This document shows, in pieces, positions 53,391-61,506 of a stretch of 64,000 nt of DNA. The notes beneath the pieces were generated by a model, which saw only the letters and a list, made by a program, of their open reading frames with translations, had not been told where the DNA came from and made no database searches. The position numbers and the translations under genes were made by a program. The stretch is from Prochlorococcus sp. MIT 1300 (GTDB lineage: Bacteria > Cyanobacteriota > Cyanobacteriia > PCC-6307 > Cyanobiaceae), in assembly GCF_034092375.1 (NCBI RefSeq), contig NZ_CP139302.1, forward strand, positions 1,116,001 through 1,180,000, in the 5' to 3' direction. Numbering within the stretch: the stretch's first letter is position 1; each line of letters opens with the position of its first letter.

Positions 53391-53579
53391 AACTATAAGT
53401 TATTCTTAGAAGTAGTTTTGTAAATGCCATGACTAAGCAACAAAATCTAGTTGGGACTATTTTACACAGCTTATTTACAACCTCAAAGCAAAAGCCTAAT
53501 TAACTATAAGCTCATCCACCCATGAGGATACTAATAGGAATAAATCAGAAACTCTCCCCCAAAATTGCACCATATTATT

Positions 53580-54284
53580 ATGAATGAATTTAAAACTATT
53601 GCCTTGCTTTCAGGAGGTCTTGATTCAGCTACGGCAACTGCATTAGCAATTGAAGCGGGGCACATTGTCATAGGACTATCAATAGATTATGGCCAACGAC
53701 ACCGGAAAGAATTAGAAGCAGCTAAGAAATTAGCGAATGAACTAGAGATAAAAGAACATCATATAATTAAAGTAAATTTAGCTGCTTGGGGTGGTTCATC
53801 GCTCACAGATAAAAAACAAGCCTTACCTGTGGAAGGTGTGCAAAAACAGACTATTCCCAACACATATGTTCCTGGAAGAAACACAGTTTTTATTTCGATT
53901 GGCCTCAGCCTGGCAGAAGCAAAAGGAGCCAAACGTATTGTACTAGGAGTGAATGCAATTGACTATTCAGGTTATCCAGATTGTCGACCTGATTATCTAA
54001 ATGCCTTTCAAAGTTTAGCAAACTTAGCAAATAAAGCAGGACGGGAGGGTAATGGAATAAAGCTTTGGGCGCCTTTGGTTAATTTAAACAAAGTTCAGAT
54101 TATTCATGAGGCTATACGGCTAGGTGTACCACTGAAAGAAACCTGGAGTTGCTATAGCGACCATGAAACACCCTGTGGGATATGTGATAGTTGTAGAATC
54201 AGAGATGAGGCACTGCTAAAGGCTGGTAGAAAAGATCTTTGCAGCAATTGGTTCAATGATTACACCTCAAAAAAAATTATGTGA
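53580..54284 (+). CDS. queC: 7-cyano-7-deazaguanine (preQ0) synthase
   Basis: QueC converts carboxydeazaguanine to preQ0 with ATP and ammonia. The PP-loop [10 protein letters not shown] is at residues 11-20, and the C-terminal zinc site is formed by [18 protein letters not shown] 53565 also opens the frame; ATG 53580 is preferred. The gene overlaps pabB by 29 nt, so the two are likely co-transcribed. Confidence 0.94.
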   Translation: MNEFKTIALLSGGLDSATATALAIEAGHIVIGLSIDYGQRHRKELEAAKKLANELEIKEHHIIKVNLAAWGGSSLTDKKQALPVEGVQKQTIPNTYVPGRNTVFISIGLSLAEAKGAKRIVLGVNAIDYSGYPDCRPDYLNAFQSLANLANKAGREGNGIKLWAPLVNLNKVQIIHEAIRLGVPLKETWSCYSDHETPCGICDSCRIRDEALLKAGRKDLCSNWFNDYTSKKIM

Positions 54285-55593
54285 CTGGAAGGAACCAATT
54301 TTAATAGTAAAAAAACTAAGAGAATTATGGGGTGAAGCTGGTTTAATTTGGCTAGACGGAGATGGAAGCAGACTTGGTAGATGGATAACATTGGCAGTTG
54401 ATCCTCTACAACAAATTTGTTGCAGAGGCCTTCCTCAGTCTCCCAAAGCATCAAACCCTTTTGAAGCGCTACGAAATCTAGACCCAGGGCATTGGACAGG
54501 TTGGCTTAGTTACGAAGCTGCAGCATGGATAGAACCACAAGGTTTTTGGAAGCCAGATCAAATGGCAACACTCTGGATTGCAAGACATGATCCATTAATA
54601 CGGCTAGATCTAGAAAAGCATCAATTATGGATCGAAGGTTACGATCTCAAACGATTAGAAGATATGGTCAATTGTATAGAGGCAATTAACTCAAAAGGTG
54701 AAGAAAGTAATACGGAGCGAAGAAGACTATTCACAAAACAATTAAGTGTCCCAATCACAGATTGGGAATGGAAAACCAAGAAAACGGACTACGCTATGGG
54801 AGTACAAAATATCAAAGAATTCATTGCAAATGGAGATATTTTCCAAGCAAATCTAAGTAGTTGCTGCACTACTTATATACCTAAGGACATACTCAATCTA
54901 GAAATCTTCCAAAAGCTACGGAAAAAATGTCCGGCCCCATTCGCAGGTCTGGTGGTAGCTGGAGGTGATGCAAAAGGTGAAGCAATAATCTCAGCGTCAC
55001 CAGAACGTTTTATCAAAACGCTATCCAATGGTCAAATTGAAACGAGACCCATCAAAGGCACAAGACCAAGAAATCCAAATCCATTAATAGATGCAGATTT
55101 AGCGGCTGATTTAGTGTGCAGTCCAAAAGATCGTGCTGAAAACATCATGATAGTTGATTTACTACGTAACGACATAGGCAAAGTTTGCAAGCCAGGTTCT
55201 ATTCATGTACCTCAACTTGTGGGATTAGAAAGTTATCCTCAAGTACATCACCTCACTTCTGTTGTTCAAGGTGAACTTAGAGAAAAGCAATCATGGGTTG
55301 ACTTGTTAGAGGCTTGCTGGCCAGGAGGGTCCATAACTGGGACTCCTAAGCTACGAGCCTGTCAAAGACTCAGTGAACTGGAACCAACCTCACGCGGCCC
55401 TTACTGCGGATGTTTATTACGAGTCAATTGGGATGGGGAACTAGATAGCAGCATCATAATTAGATCACTAATACGTCAAGCAGATACCCTCAGAGCCCAT
55501 GCAGGATGTGGCATAGTTGCCGAATCAGAGTCCCAAGCAGAAGCAGAAGAACTTAGCTGGAAACTACTACCAATGATGAAGGCGCTGCAATGA
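54256..55593 (+). CDS. pabB: Aminodeoxychorismate synthase component I
   Basis: PabB makes 4-amino-4-deoxychorismate from chorismate for folate. The 445-residue protein has the chorismate-utilising domain with [22 protein letters not shown] (PIKGT is typical of PabB), [15 protein letters not shown] and [13 protein letters not shown]. The start inside queC (29 nt overlap) is the first ATG in frame. The partner glutaminase pabA is not in the window. It overlaps pabC by 4 nt. Confidence 0.9.
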   Translation: MITPQKKLCDWKEPILIVKKLRELWGEAGLIWLDGDGSRLGRWITLAVDPLQQICCRGLPQSPKASNPFEALRNLDPGHWTGWLSYEAAAWIEPQGFWKPDQMATLWIARHDPLIRLDLEKHQLWIEGYDLKRLEDMVNCIEAINSKGEESNTERRRLFTKQLSVPITDWEWKTKKTDYAMGVQNIKEFIANGDIFQANLSSCCTTYIPKDILNLEIFQKLRKKCPAPFAGLVVAGGDAKGEAIISASPERFIKTLSNGQIETRPIKGTRPRNPNPLIDADLAADLVCSPKDRAENIMIVDLLRNDIGKVCKPGSIHVPQLVGLESYPQVHHLTSVVQGELREKQSWVDLLEACWPGGSITGTPKLRACQRLSELEPTSRGPYCGCLLRVNWDGELDSSIIIRSLIRQADTLRAHAGCGIVAESESQAEAEELSWKLLPMMKALQ

Positions 55594-56438
55594 TCAAAAA
55601 AGAAAATAAAAGTATTGCTTGGTTTGATAATCAATGGGATAAAATTGCGAACTTACAGTTTCCATTACAGGACCGCGGTCTTCACTTAGGGGATGGTATT
55701 TTTGAAACCATTCTTATACATCAAGGCTACCCACAACATCTACAATCACATATAAAACGCTGGGAAAAAAGTGCATTATTGCTAGGAATGGCAAATCCAC
55801 CAGAAGCTGATTGGATAGAAGAACTAATCAATCAAGCAGTGCAACGTTGCAACGCCTCAGAAACTGATGCGGCTTTAAGAATTAATTGGAGTCGCGGTTG
55901 CTTAGAAACAAGGGGAATTAACATACCTATTACTTCTACACACCCCTCAACGCATCGCTTTTGGTTAGAGTTCAACTCCATTTCACCATCCTTTCAACCA
56001 ATAACAACTCTAATTAGTAGGCATGAGCGTAGGAATCCATGGAGTAATTTAAGTCAATGCAAAACATTCGGCTATGGGCAATCCATTCAAGCTCGTCGAG
56101 AAGCTCAACTTGCAGGCTTTGATGATGCGTTACTACTATCAACAAACAATGAATTATGTTGTGGTAGTACGGCAAATATACTGATCTTTCGCGAAGGCAA
56201 ATGGCTAACACCACACTTAAAAAGTGGATGCTTGCCAGGAGTAATGAGACAACAAGGTCTGAACAGAGGCTTATTTAAAGAGGCTGAATTAAGTGCAATT
56301 CCTCAAAGCAAAGATCAATGGGTACTTATAAATAGTTTAGGTTGCCACCCAATTCAAAAGTTAAATAATACACAGCTAGAAATCTTTCCCAAATCTTATG
56401 AGTTATGGCAATCACTACTCATGCCTAAAAGGCAATAG
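55590..56438 (+). CDS. pabC: Aminodeoxychorismate lyase-like class IV aminotransferase
   Basis: A 282-residue fold-type IV PLP protein. The start region has QDRGLHLGDGIFETILIHQG; the PLP lysine is K158 in SQCKTFGYG, and a later GFDDALLLSTNNELCCGSTA carries the phosphate-binding part. Coupling to pabB by a 4-nt overlap supports the 4-amino-4-deoxychorismate lyase role rather than a branched-chain or D-amino acid transaminase. It is convergent with cobA and overlaps it by 14 nt. Confidence 0.88.
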   Translation: MIKKENKSIAWFDNQWDKIANLQFPLQDRGLHLGDGIFETILIHQGYPQHLQSHIKRWEKSALLLGMANPPEADWIEELINQAVQRCNASETDAALRINWSRGCLETRGINIPITSTHPSTHRFWLEFNSISPSFQPITTLISRHERRNPWSNLSQCKTFGYGQSIQARREAQLAGFDDALLLSTNNELCCGSTANILIFREGKWLTPHLKSGCLPGVMRQQGLNRGLFKEAELSAIPQSKDQWVLINSLGCHPIQKLNNTQLEIFPKSYELWQSLLMPKRQ

Positions 56439-57210
56439 GCATTGTGACATTCGCAGGGGTTGGTGCAGCAGCTTCTATCTGAGTATCTACTACTCTTCCA
56501 ACAACCACAATTGATGGAGATATAAAACCTTCTTCTTTGACCTTCCCAACCAACTCATCCAAAGAGCTCTTTAAATAACGCTGTCCTACCACTGTGCCTT
56601 GCTGAATAACTGCTGAAGGTGTCATTGGATCTAAGCCCCCAGTCAAAAGAGCGTCAACAATACTTTCTAAATTATGCAAGCCCATATATATCACTAAAGA
56701 ATCAGAAGCATGAGCAAGAGCTTGCCAATTAACAGCGGGTCGTTTTTTATCAATTTCTTCATGACCAGTGACAAAAGTCACAGAACTACCAACCACTCGA
56801 TGAGTTACTGGAATACCTAAATATGCTGGGGCAGCAATACCTGCAGTAACACCTGGAACAACCTCGACGTTGACGCCATGTCGACTCAAATATGCAGCCT
56901 CTTCTCCTCCGCGACCAAAAACGTAAGGATCTCCGCCCTTTAAACGCACTACACATTCATAACGACTAGCCAAGTCCAGAAGGATTGCGTTTGTTTTCGC
57001 CTGAGGAACTGAATGGTGACCCCTACGCTTTCCAACAAATTTAGAGTCACAAGAGTCAGGTACCAAACTCAGAATTTCGTTAGGGACCAGTGAGTCATAT
57101 ACAAGAGCATCACACTGTGATAGGAGGCGACTAGCTTTAAGTGTTAGCAAATCAGGGTCTCCAGGTCCTGCACCTACGAGGTAAACCTTTCCTAATTTCA
57201 TCTGGTTCAT
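56425..57210 (-). CDS. cobA: Uroporphyrinogen-III C-methyltransferase
   Basis: This SAM-dependent enzyme makes precorrin-2, the branch point to siroheme and cobalamin. The 261-residue single-domain form has VYLVGAGPGDPDLLTLKASR and RLKGGDPYVFGRGGEEA. No CysG fusion is present. It overlaps the CbiX-like gene by 4 nt, and both lie divergent from nirA, which needs siroheme, so the pair may serve nitrite reduction, although sulfite reductase and cobalamin also draw on it. Confidence 0.95.
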   Translation of the reverse strand: MNQMKLGKVYLVGAGPGDPDLLTLKASRLLSQCDALVYDSLVPNEILSLVPDSCDSKFVGKRRGHHSVPQAKTNAILLDLASRYECVVRLKGGDPYVFGRGGEEAAYLSRHGVNVEVVPGVTAGIAAPAYLGIPVTHRVVGSSVTFVTGHEEIDKKRPAVNWQALAHASDSLVIYMGLHNLESIVDALLTGGLDPMTPSAVIQQGTVVGQRYLKSSLDELVGKVKEEGFISPSIVVVGRVVDTQIEAAAPTPANVTMPIAF

Positions 57211-57896
57211 GGTAATGCCATCAACAAATTGGCCAAGGAAACATACAAAAAGTCAATCTCTAACAAGGAAGATATACCATCAAATTCATTCATTGAATCT
57301 GCCATGTGATTTGGCGCTAATGCTAAAGGTATTGGATAATATTGTTTCTTAGTTAACAAGTCATAGGAATTCCAGTTCTCAAAAGGAATAATTTGAGTTT
57401 TTAAAAACTGCTTTAAAGAGCTTATATATCGATCACCCAGTCCTTGCCTAATAGGGTGATGGATCAAAGCTACAGATCCGTGACACACTTTACTAGTCAA
57501 AAACTCCAACAATAAACGGTTCCAGGAATACCAAGCACCCAAAAATGGCAACAAATTCACCTTGACTCCAAGGTGATGCAATCTATCCCTTATCAAAGGG
57601 ACATCATGTCTTACATGATGTCCAGGGAGTAAAAATAACGGAATCAACCAAGCGGACTTGGAGCTAGTTATCGGCAAGGAATCCGCAGTTAAAGCCTCAA
57701 CAACGACTGAAGACCCTCGACGCGACCTTAGTGAGCTCGCAAGATCCATCAAGCAAGACTCTACAAAGCCACCAGGACGCCCATGGACAATCAAATGCAA
57801 AGGCCTTGGTCTGTCAAAAATTGAATTCCGTAACAACGGCCACGGATCTTCGGCAGAGGAAACTGCTGTAGTCGTTTTAATTGTTTGAAAATTCAC
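57207..57896 (-). CDS. CbiX-like sirohydrochlorin chelatase family protein
   Basis: The protein is 229 residues. The family start HLIVHGRPGGFVESCL and the second histidine region LFLLPGHHVRHDVPLIRDRL match the CbiX/SirB chelatase family, with metal-binding His residues in each. The C-terminal ~90 residues are less conserved-looking. It would insert iron or cobalt into sirohydrochlorin. It is translationally coupled to cobA. Confidence 0.82.
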   Translation of the reverse strand: MNFQTIKTTTAVSSAEDPWPLLRNSIFDRPRPLHLIVHGRPGGFVESCLMDLASSLRSRRGSSVVVEALTADSLPITSSKSAWLIPLFLLPGHHVRHDVPLIRDRLHHLGVKVNLLPFLGAWYSWNRLLLEFLTSKVCHGSVALIHHPIRQGLGDRYISSLKQFLKTQIIPFENWNSYDLLTKKQYYPIPLALAPNHMADSMNEFDGISSLLEIDFLYVSLANLLMALP

Positions 57897-57902
57897 GGAA
57901 CA

Positions 57903-58091
57903 ATGGCATACAGAGGTAACAAAAGACAGCAGCCGAGAAAAAGGGCATTTACAGCGAATAGCTCAAATAGCAAAAGAGCAAGCCACACAAATAATTTATT
58001 TCAAAGAGACTTGGTTGCTATGGCCAGGGTTTGGAAGATGTTGAGACAAGGGGCTATTCGATGGATTGGAGAAGCTGGTCGACAATACTGA
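57903..58091 (+). CDS. Small basic protein upstream of nirA, 62 aa
   Basis: ATG 57903 opens a basic protein with an Arg/Lys/Ser-rich disordered start (AYRGNKRQQPRKRAF) and an ordered helix (LVAMARVWKMLRQGAIRWIG). It starts 6 nt from the divergent CbiX-like start, so the two share a short promoter region. Function unknown. The frame also opens at 57885, inside the neighbour. The helix-like end suggests a real small protein rather than chance. Confidence 0.5.
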   Translation: MAYRGNKRQQPRKRAFTANSSNSKRASHTNNLFQRDLVAMARVWKMLRQGAIRWIGEAGRQY

Positions 58092-58143
58092 ACCACACAA
58101 AAAGGGTGAAATTGATTTAAACCCCCATTCAATTACTTTTTTT

Positions 58144-58157
58144 GTATTGATAATTAC
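58144..58157 (+). promoter_or_regulatory. NtcA-type binding site 1 upstream of nirA
   Basis: The sequence GTATTGATAATTAC is an exact match to the NtcA consensus GTA-N8-TAC. NtcA is the CRP-family activator of nitrogen genes in cyanobacteria. It lies 116 nt before the nirA ATG. Confidence 0.72.
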
Positions 58158-58183
58158 ATTTCTTTTGATCAATTTGCCAAAAC

Positions 58184-58197
58184 GTAATTCTCGATAC
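58184..58197 (+). promoter_or_regulatory. NtcA-type binding site 2 upstream of nirA
   Basis: GTAATTCTCGATAC is a second exact GTA-N8-TAC match, centred 40 bp from the first. A TAATAG hexamer at 58222-58227 lies 24 nt downstream and is a possible -10 element (one mismatch from TAN3T), the spacing expected for NtcA-activated promoters. Confidence 0.75.
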
Positions 58198-58272
58198 ATT
58201 GGATGGCTTAGAAAAAGTGGTTAATAGTCATCGACATCACAACTAGGAACATTTTCAAAAAACTTTAATACG

Positions 58273-59895
58273 ATGACTGAGGAATTCACACTTAAGCCTT
58301 ATTTGCAAGGCAAGAAATTGAATAAGATTGAGCAAATGAAATCAATTAAAGATGGGTTGGAAATAGGCAAAGACATTGATAAATTTTCAAAAATCGGTTG
58401 GCAAGAAATGGATAAGACTGATTTAGAATTAAGGTTGAAGTGGTATGGGATGTTTTGGCGCCCAAAATCCCCGGGTCAATTCATGCTAAGGCTAAGAATT
58501 CCCAATGGAATCATCAATTCTACCCAACTAAATATTGTTGCCTCTATAGTTGCAAGATATGGTGAAAATGGCAGTTGTGATATAACAACAAGACAGAACC
58601 TTCAACTGCGAGGGGTTTTAATAAGTGACCTGCCAGAAATAATAAAGCGACTTAACGAAGCAGGTATTAGCACTATACAATCAGGTTTTGATAATCCAAG
58701 AAATGTTACTGGTAACCCTTTAGCGGGAGTTGACCCTGAAGAAATAATAGATACAAGACCTTATACAATTGAATTGCAGAACTATCTTACAAATAATGGA
58801 AAGGGTAATTCAGATTTTTCCAACCTTCCAAGAAAATGGAACACTGCTATAGCCGGTTCCCAAGACAATTTCCTTCTACACAATGACCTGATATTTCACC
58901 CTGTAAAGCATCAAGGCGAATTAGGATTTGGAGTGTGGGTTGGAGGGGTACTTTCTGCGCAGCTCAATGTATATGCTGTACCATTAAATGTTTGGATTAA
59001 AGCTAATCAAATATGCAAGCTAACTGGAGCTATTCTAGGTCTATGGCGTGATAATGGAGAAAGGGACAAACGCCCCAAAGGCCGATTCAGGTTTTACTTA
59101 GATAGTATTGGAATTGATGTATTTAGGAAACTACTAGAGAATAGATTTGGACCACTTATTGAAGACCCTGGTTCAGAGTTTAGCAAGGACACACGCTCAT
59201 TATTTGGAATACATCCACAAAAACAGGCCGGTGAGTTTTACGCAGGGATACATGTTCCTGTTGGCAGGTTAACTGCTGAAGATCTTCAAGACCTTTCTAC
59301 AGTTGCATATGAATATGGAAGCAGTGAAATTCGATTAACAGAAGACCAAAATATAATCTTCATCGGCATACAAAAAGCTTCACTCGAAAAATTTAAAGAG
59401 AATCACCTTTTAAAGCGATTCCCTCTAGCGCCACAAGCAATAGCTGCAGGAACCGTGTCTTGCACTGGAAATACCTATTGCAGTTTTGCACTAACCAATA
59501 CTAAGGATGTAGCTTTCAAAGTTTCTAGCCAACTCGACAAGGAACTTGAGCTTCCTAAAGAAGTAAAAATTCACTGGACTGGATGTCCAAATAGTTGTGG
59601 ACAAGCCTATATGGGAGGCATAGGTCTAACAGGCACAAAAGCAAAGAATAAACAAGGACAAATGGTAGAAGCATATCAAGTGACTGTAGGGGGCTCTCAA
59701 GGTAAAATTAAAAATATTGGTACAGTCCAACACAAATCTGTTCCCAAAGATGAAGTAAAAGCGGTCATAAAGCAAATACTAATAAGTGATTTCGGAGCCT
59801 CACCAAAAAAAACAAATAAGAAAAGAATTAGGAATTTAGTTTCTACTGTTCTTAATTATTTGTTTCAGAAGGATAAAAGCTGTTATATACAATAA
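58273..59895 (+). CDS. nirA: Ferredoxin-nitrite reductase
   Basis: NirA reduces nitrite to ammonium with six electrons from ferredoxin. The 540-residue protein has two nitrite/sulfite-reductase halves. The siroheme/4Fe-4S ligands are C397-x5-C403 and C438-x3-C442 (GCPNSCG). FGVWVGGVLSAQ and NPRNVTGNPLAGVDPEEIID are further family marks. The last ~27 residues after GASPKK form a basic tail beyond the usual end, and part of it is encoded within a 20-bp perfect inverted repeat. Two exact NtcA boxes upstream indicate nitrogen control. No ferredoxin domain is fused. Confidence 0.95.
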   Translation: MTEEFTLKPYLQGKKLNKIEQMKSIKDGLEIGKDIDKFSKIGWQEMDKTDLELRLKWYGMFWRPKSPGQFMLRLRIPNGIINSTQLNIVASIVARYGENGSCDITTRQNLQLRGVLISDLPEIIKRLNEAGISTIQSGFDNPRNVTGNPLAGVDPEEIIDTRPYTIELQNYLTNNGKGNSDFSNLPRKWNTAIAGSQDNFLLHNDLIFHPVKHQGELGFGVWVGGVLSAQLNVYAVPLNVWIKANQICKLTGAILGLWRDNGERDKRPKGRFRFYLDSIGIDVFRKLLENRFGPLIEDPGSEFSKDTRSLFGIHPQKQAGEFYAGIHVPVGRLTAEDLQDLSTVAYEYGSSEIRLTEDQNIIFIGIQKASLEKFKENHLLKRFPLAPQAIAAGTVSCTGNTYCSFALTNTKDVAFKVSSQLDKELELPKEVKIHWTGCPNSCGQAYMGGIGLTGTKAKNKQGQMVEAYQVTVGGSQGKIKNIGTVQHKSVPKDEVKAVIKQILISDFGASPKKTNKKRIRNLVSTVLNYLFQKDKSCYIQ

Positions 59896-59911
59896 CAGCT
59901 TTTATCCTTCT
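59867..59911 (+). terminator. 20-bp perfect hairpin across the nirA stop
   Basis: The arms 59867-59886 and 59892-59911 are perfect inverted repeats with a 5-nt loop (ATACA). The left arm encodes the last nirA codons and the stop lies in the right arm. The stem is AT-rich and lacks a clean U-tract. It may act as terminator, transcript stabiliser or partial attenuator between nirA and focA. Confidence 0.6.
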
Positions 59912-59933
59912 TATATCGCTTAACTTTTTCATC

Positions 59934-60077
59934 ATGACTAACACAACACAAAGCAAAGATCTATTTTCAAGGTTTGTAAATTGGTTGAGTGAATTAGGCA
60001 AAGAGAAACCTATTTCTAATAATGAAAATGGAGGACAAGATCCATTTTCAAAGTTAATGAACCGTATTAGCGGATAA
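59934..60077 (+). CDS. Candidate 47-aa protein with internal repeat, between nirA and focA
   Basis: ATG 59934 to TAA 60077. Residues 8-19 (KDLFSRFVNWLS) and 35-46 (QDPFSKLMNRIS) are two copies of a D-x-F-S-[RK]-x2-N-x-[LI]-S motif, also visible as an 81-nt-offset direct repeat in the DNA. The spacer between is polar and Asn-rich. No Shine-Dalgarno is evident. It could be a small regulator or adaptor of nitrite uptake or reduction; function is unknown. Confidence 0.55.
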   Translation: MTNTTQSKDLFSRFVNWLSELGKEKPISNNENGGQDPFSKLMNRISG

Positions 60078-60106
60078 AAATTTCCTCAACACAAAATCTG
60101 AAACTC

Positions 60107-61018
60107 ATGAATCAAACAACTTCTCAAATGGACTATGTCCTGCCCAATGAACTAGTAGATGGGATGATTGCCGCAGGAGGCAAAAAGGCAACAGTCAGTG
60201 CTAAGAATCTCTTAGTTCGAGGATTCTATTCTGGTGCGATTCTTGGGCTAGCAACTTGCTTAGCAATTACTGTAGGTATACAGTCTAAAATGCCTTTTCT
60301 TGGATCATTTCTATTTCCTTTTGGGTTTGCAAGTATAGTTCTTTTTGGGATGGAGCTAGTAACAGGAAACTTTGCCCTTTTGCCAATGGCAACATGGGCC
60401 GGTAAAAGCACTTGGAGATCTACATTTAGGAATTGGACATGGGTATGGATTGGGAATTTTATAGGTACATTACTCGTAGCTATTTTATTATCAATTAGTC
60501 TCACAAGTGCTGGAACAGTAGAGCCATTGGCGGCTTCAGATGGTGGCAAAGGGTGGGCTTTGATTGCAGCCAAAATAATCTCAATTAATAAGGCTAATGT
60601 TTTAGTCAAATACGAAGCTCTTGGAAGTACTGGATTCTTTCTTGCATTTCTAAGAGGAGTCATCGCAAACTGGCTGGTATGTTTAGGCGTAACGATGGCG
60701 CTTGTTAGTAAAAGCGTGCCAGGCAAAATACTTGCTTGTTGGTTGCCAATCACTGCTTTCCAGACTATGGGAATGGAACATATAGTTGTTAATATGTTCT
60801 TGCATACTGCGGGCCCACTTCTTGGATCTGGTGTTCCTTTTACAAAAGTAATCTTTTGGAATTTCCTACCAGTTACCATAGGCAATATCGTTGGAGGAAT
60901 GGTATTTATTGGCATGCTCTTCTATAGCACCCATAGAACCAAGATGTCTAACGTGCTCCCAAGTATTCACGATGAAAAACTTGAACGTGAACTCGCTGCA
61001 GAACTAGGCGCCAGATGA
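60107..61018 (+). CDS. focA: Formate/nitrite transporter (FNT) family channel
   Basis: The 303-residue membrane protein has about six helices and FNT signatures: LFGMELVTGNFALLPMA, GNFIGTLLVAILL, and the region HIVVNMFLHTAGPLLG with the conserved central histidine. Its place after nirA and the NtcA sites points to nitrite as substrate. It is convergent with the unknown gene ending at 61004 and overlaps it by 15 nt. Confidence 0.92.
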   Translation: MNQTTSQMDYVLPNELVDGMIAAGGKKATVSAKNLLVRGFYSGAILGLATCLAITVGIQSKMPFLGSFLFPFGFASIVLFGMELVTGNFALLPMATWAGKSTWRSTFRNWTWVWIGNFIGTLLVAILLSISLTSAGTVEPLAASDGGKGWALIAAKIISINKANVLVKYEALGSTGFFLAFLRGVIANWLVCLGVTMALVSKSVPGKILACWLPITAFQTMGMEHIVVNMFLHTAGPLLGSGVPFTKVIFWNFLPVTIGNIVGGMVFIGMLFYSTHRTKMSNVLPSIHDEKLERELAAELGAR

Positions 61019-61360
61019 TTTAATTAGGGAATTCCCAGAAGAATATTTTCTTCTGGGAATTCCGCCCCTAAACGTGATAAATAGTTCATCAGCCTCACAC
61101 ATAGATTGATTATCTTCATGAAAACTACATTTATACATCAAATTAATAATCCTTTTCTCGTCAATTTTTCGATCTGCTACTTCTCGCCAGAGACGGTTGG
61201 TCAACTCATCATCAGCGAGGCAGAACTGCGCATGAACAAGCTGTCTAGCAAGATCAAATATCATTTCTTGTTCAGACGTAAGGCCAACTTCTAAAAACTT
61301 GCCAGGCGATTTGCCCTGGTAACGCAATTCTGACTTATTAGATATAAGGTCTCTAATCAT
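61004..61360 (-). CDS. Conserved hypothetical protein in the nitrite island, 118 aa
   Basis: A soluble, helix-rich protein. The middle reads SEQEMIFDLARQLVHAQFCL and the acidic end ADDELTNRLWREVADRKIDE. The last ~20 residues (GGIPRRKYSSGNSLIKSSGA) are encoded across a 16-bp hairpin that also serves the 3' end of focA, so the natural protein may have an unconserved tail. The family is not recognised. It is divergent from the HEAT-repeat-like gene, with one exact NtcA box between. Confidence 0.68.
   Translation of the reverse strand: MIRDLISNKSELRYQGKSPGKFLEVGLTSEQEMIFDLARQLVHAQFCLADDELTNRLWREVADRKIDEKRIINLMYKCSFHEDNQSMCEADELFITFRGGIPRRKYSSGNSLIKSSGA
61028..61063. terminator. 16-bp perfect hairpin after focA
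   Basis: Arms 61028-61043 and 61048-61063 (GGAATTCCCAGAAGAA and its complement) with a 4-nt loop TATT. It lies 10 nt after the focA stop and within the end of the convergent gene. This is a good candidate for the focA transcript end, though the following U-tract is poor. Confidence 0.6.
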
Positions 61361-61470
61361 GAATTCTGTATGCAGGGTATGACTATGTCTAGATCCTATG
61401 CCAGGCCTGTCTTTCTAAATTAATAAAAATTCAATAATTATGCCCTTTAATGTTAAGCTTAAGGATAAGG

Positions 61471-61484
61471 GTATTCACTATTAC
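61471..61484. promoter_or_regulatory. Third NtcA-type site, between divergent genes
   Basis: GTATTCACTATTAC is an exact GTA-N8-TAC match in the 146-nt gap between the unknown gene (starting 61360, reverse) and the HEAT-like gene (starting 61507, forward). It is too close to 61507 for a usual activator position on the forward strand, so it may act on the reverse-strand gene or as a repressor site. Confidence 0.5.
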
Positions 61485-61506
61485 AAAGCCAATCTCTTTC
61501 TAAACA

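Noticed and set aside
60226-60915. Long reverse ORF (229 residues) antisense to focA
   Set aside because: It lies wholly within focA, whose FNT motifs are clear; the reverse translation shows no domain and looks like a codon-bias shadow.
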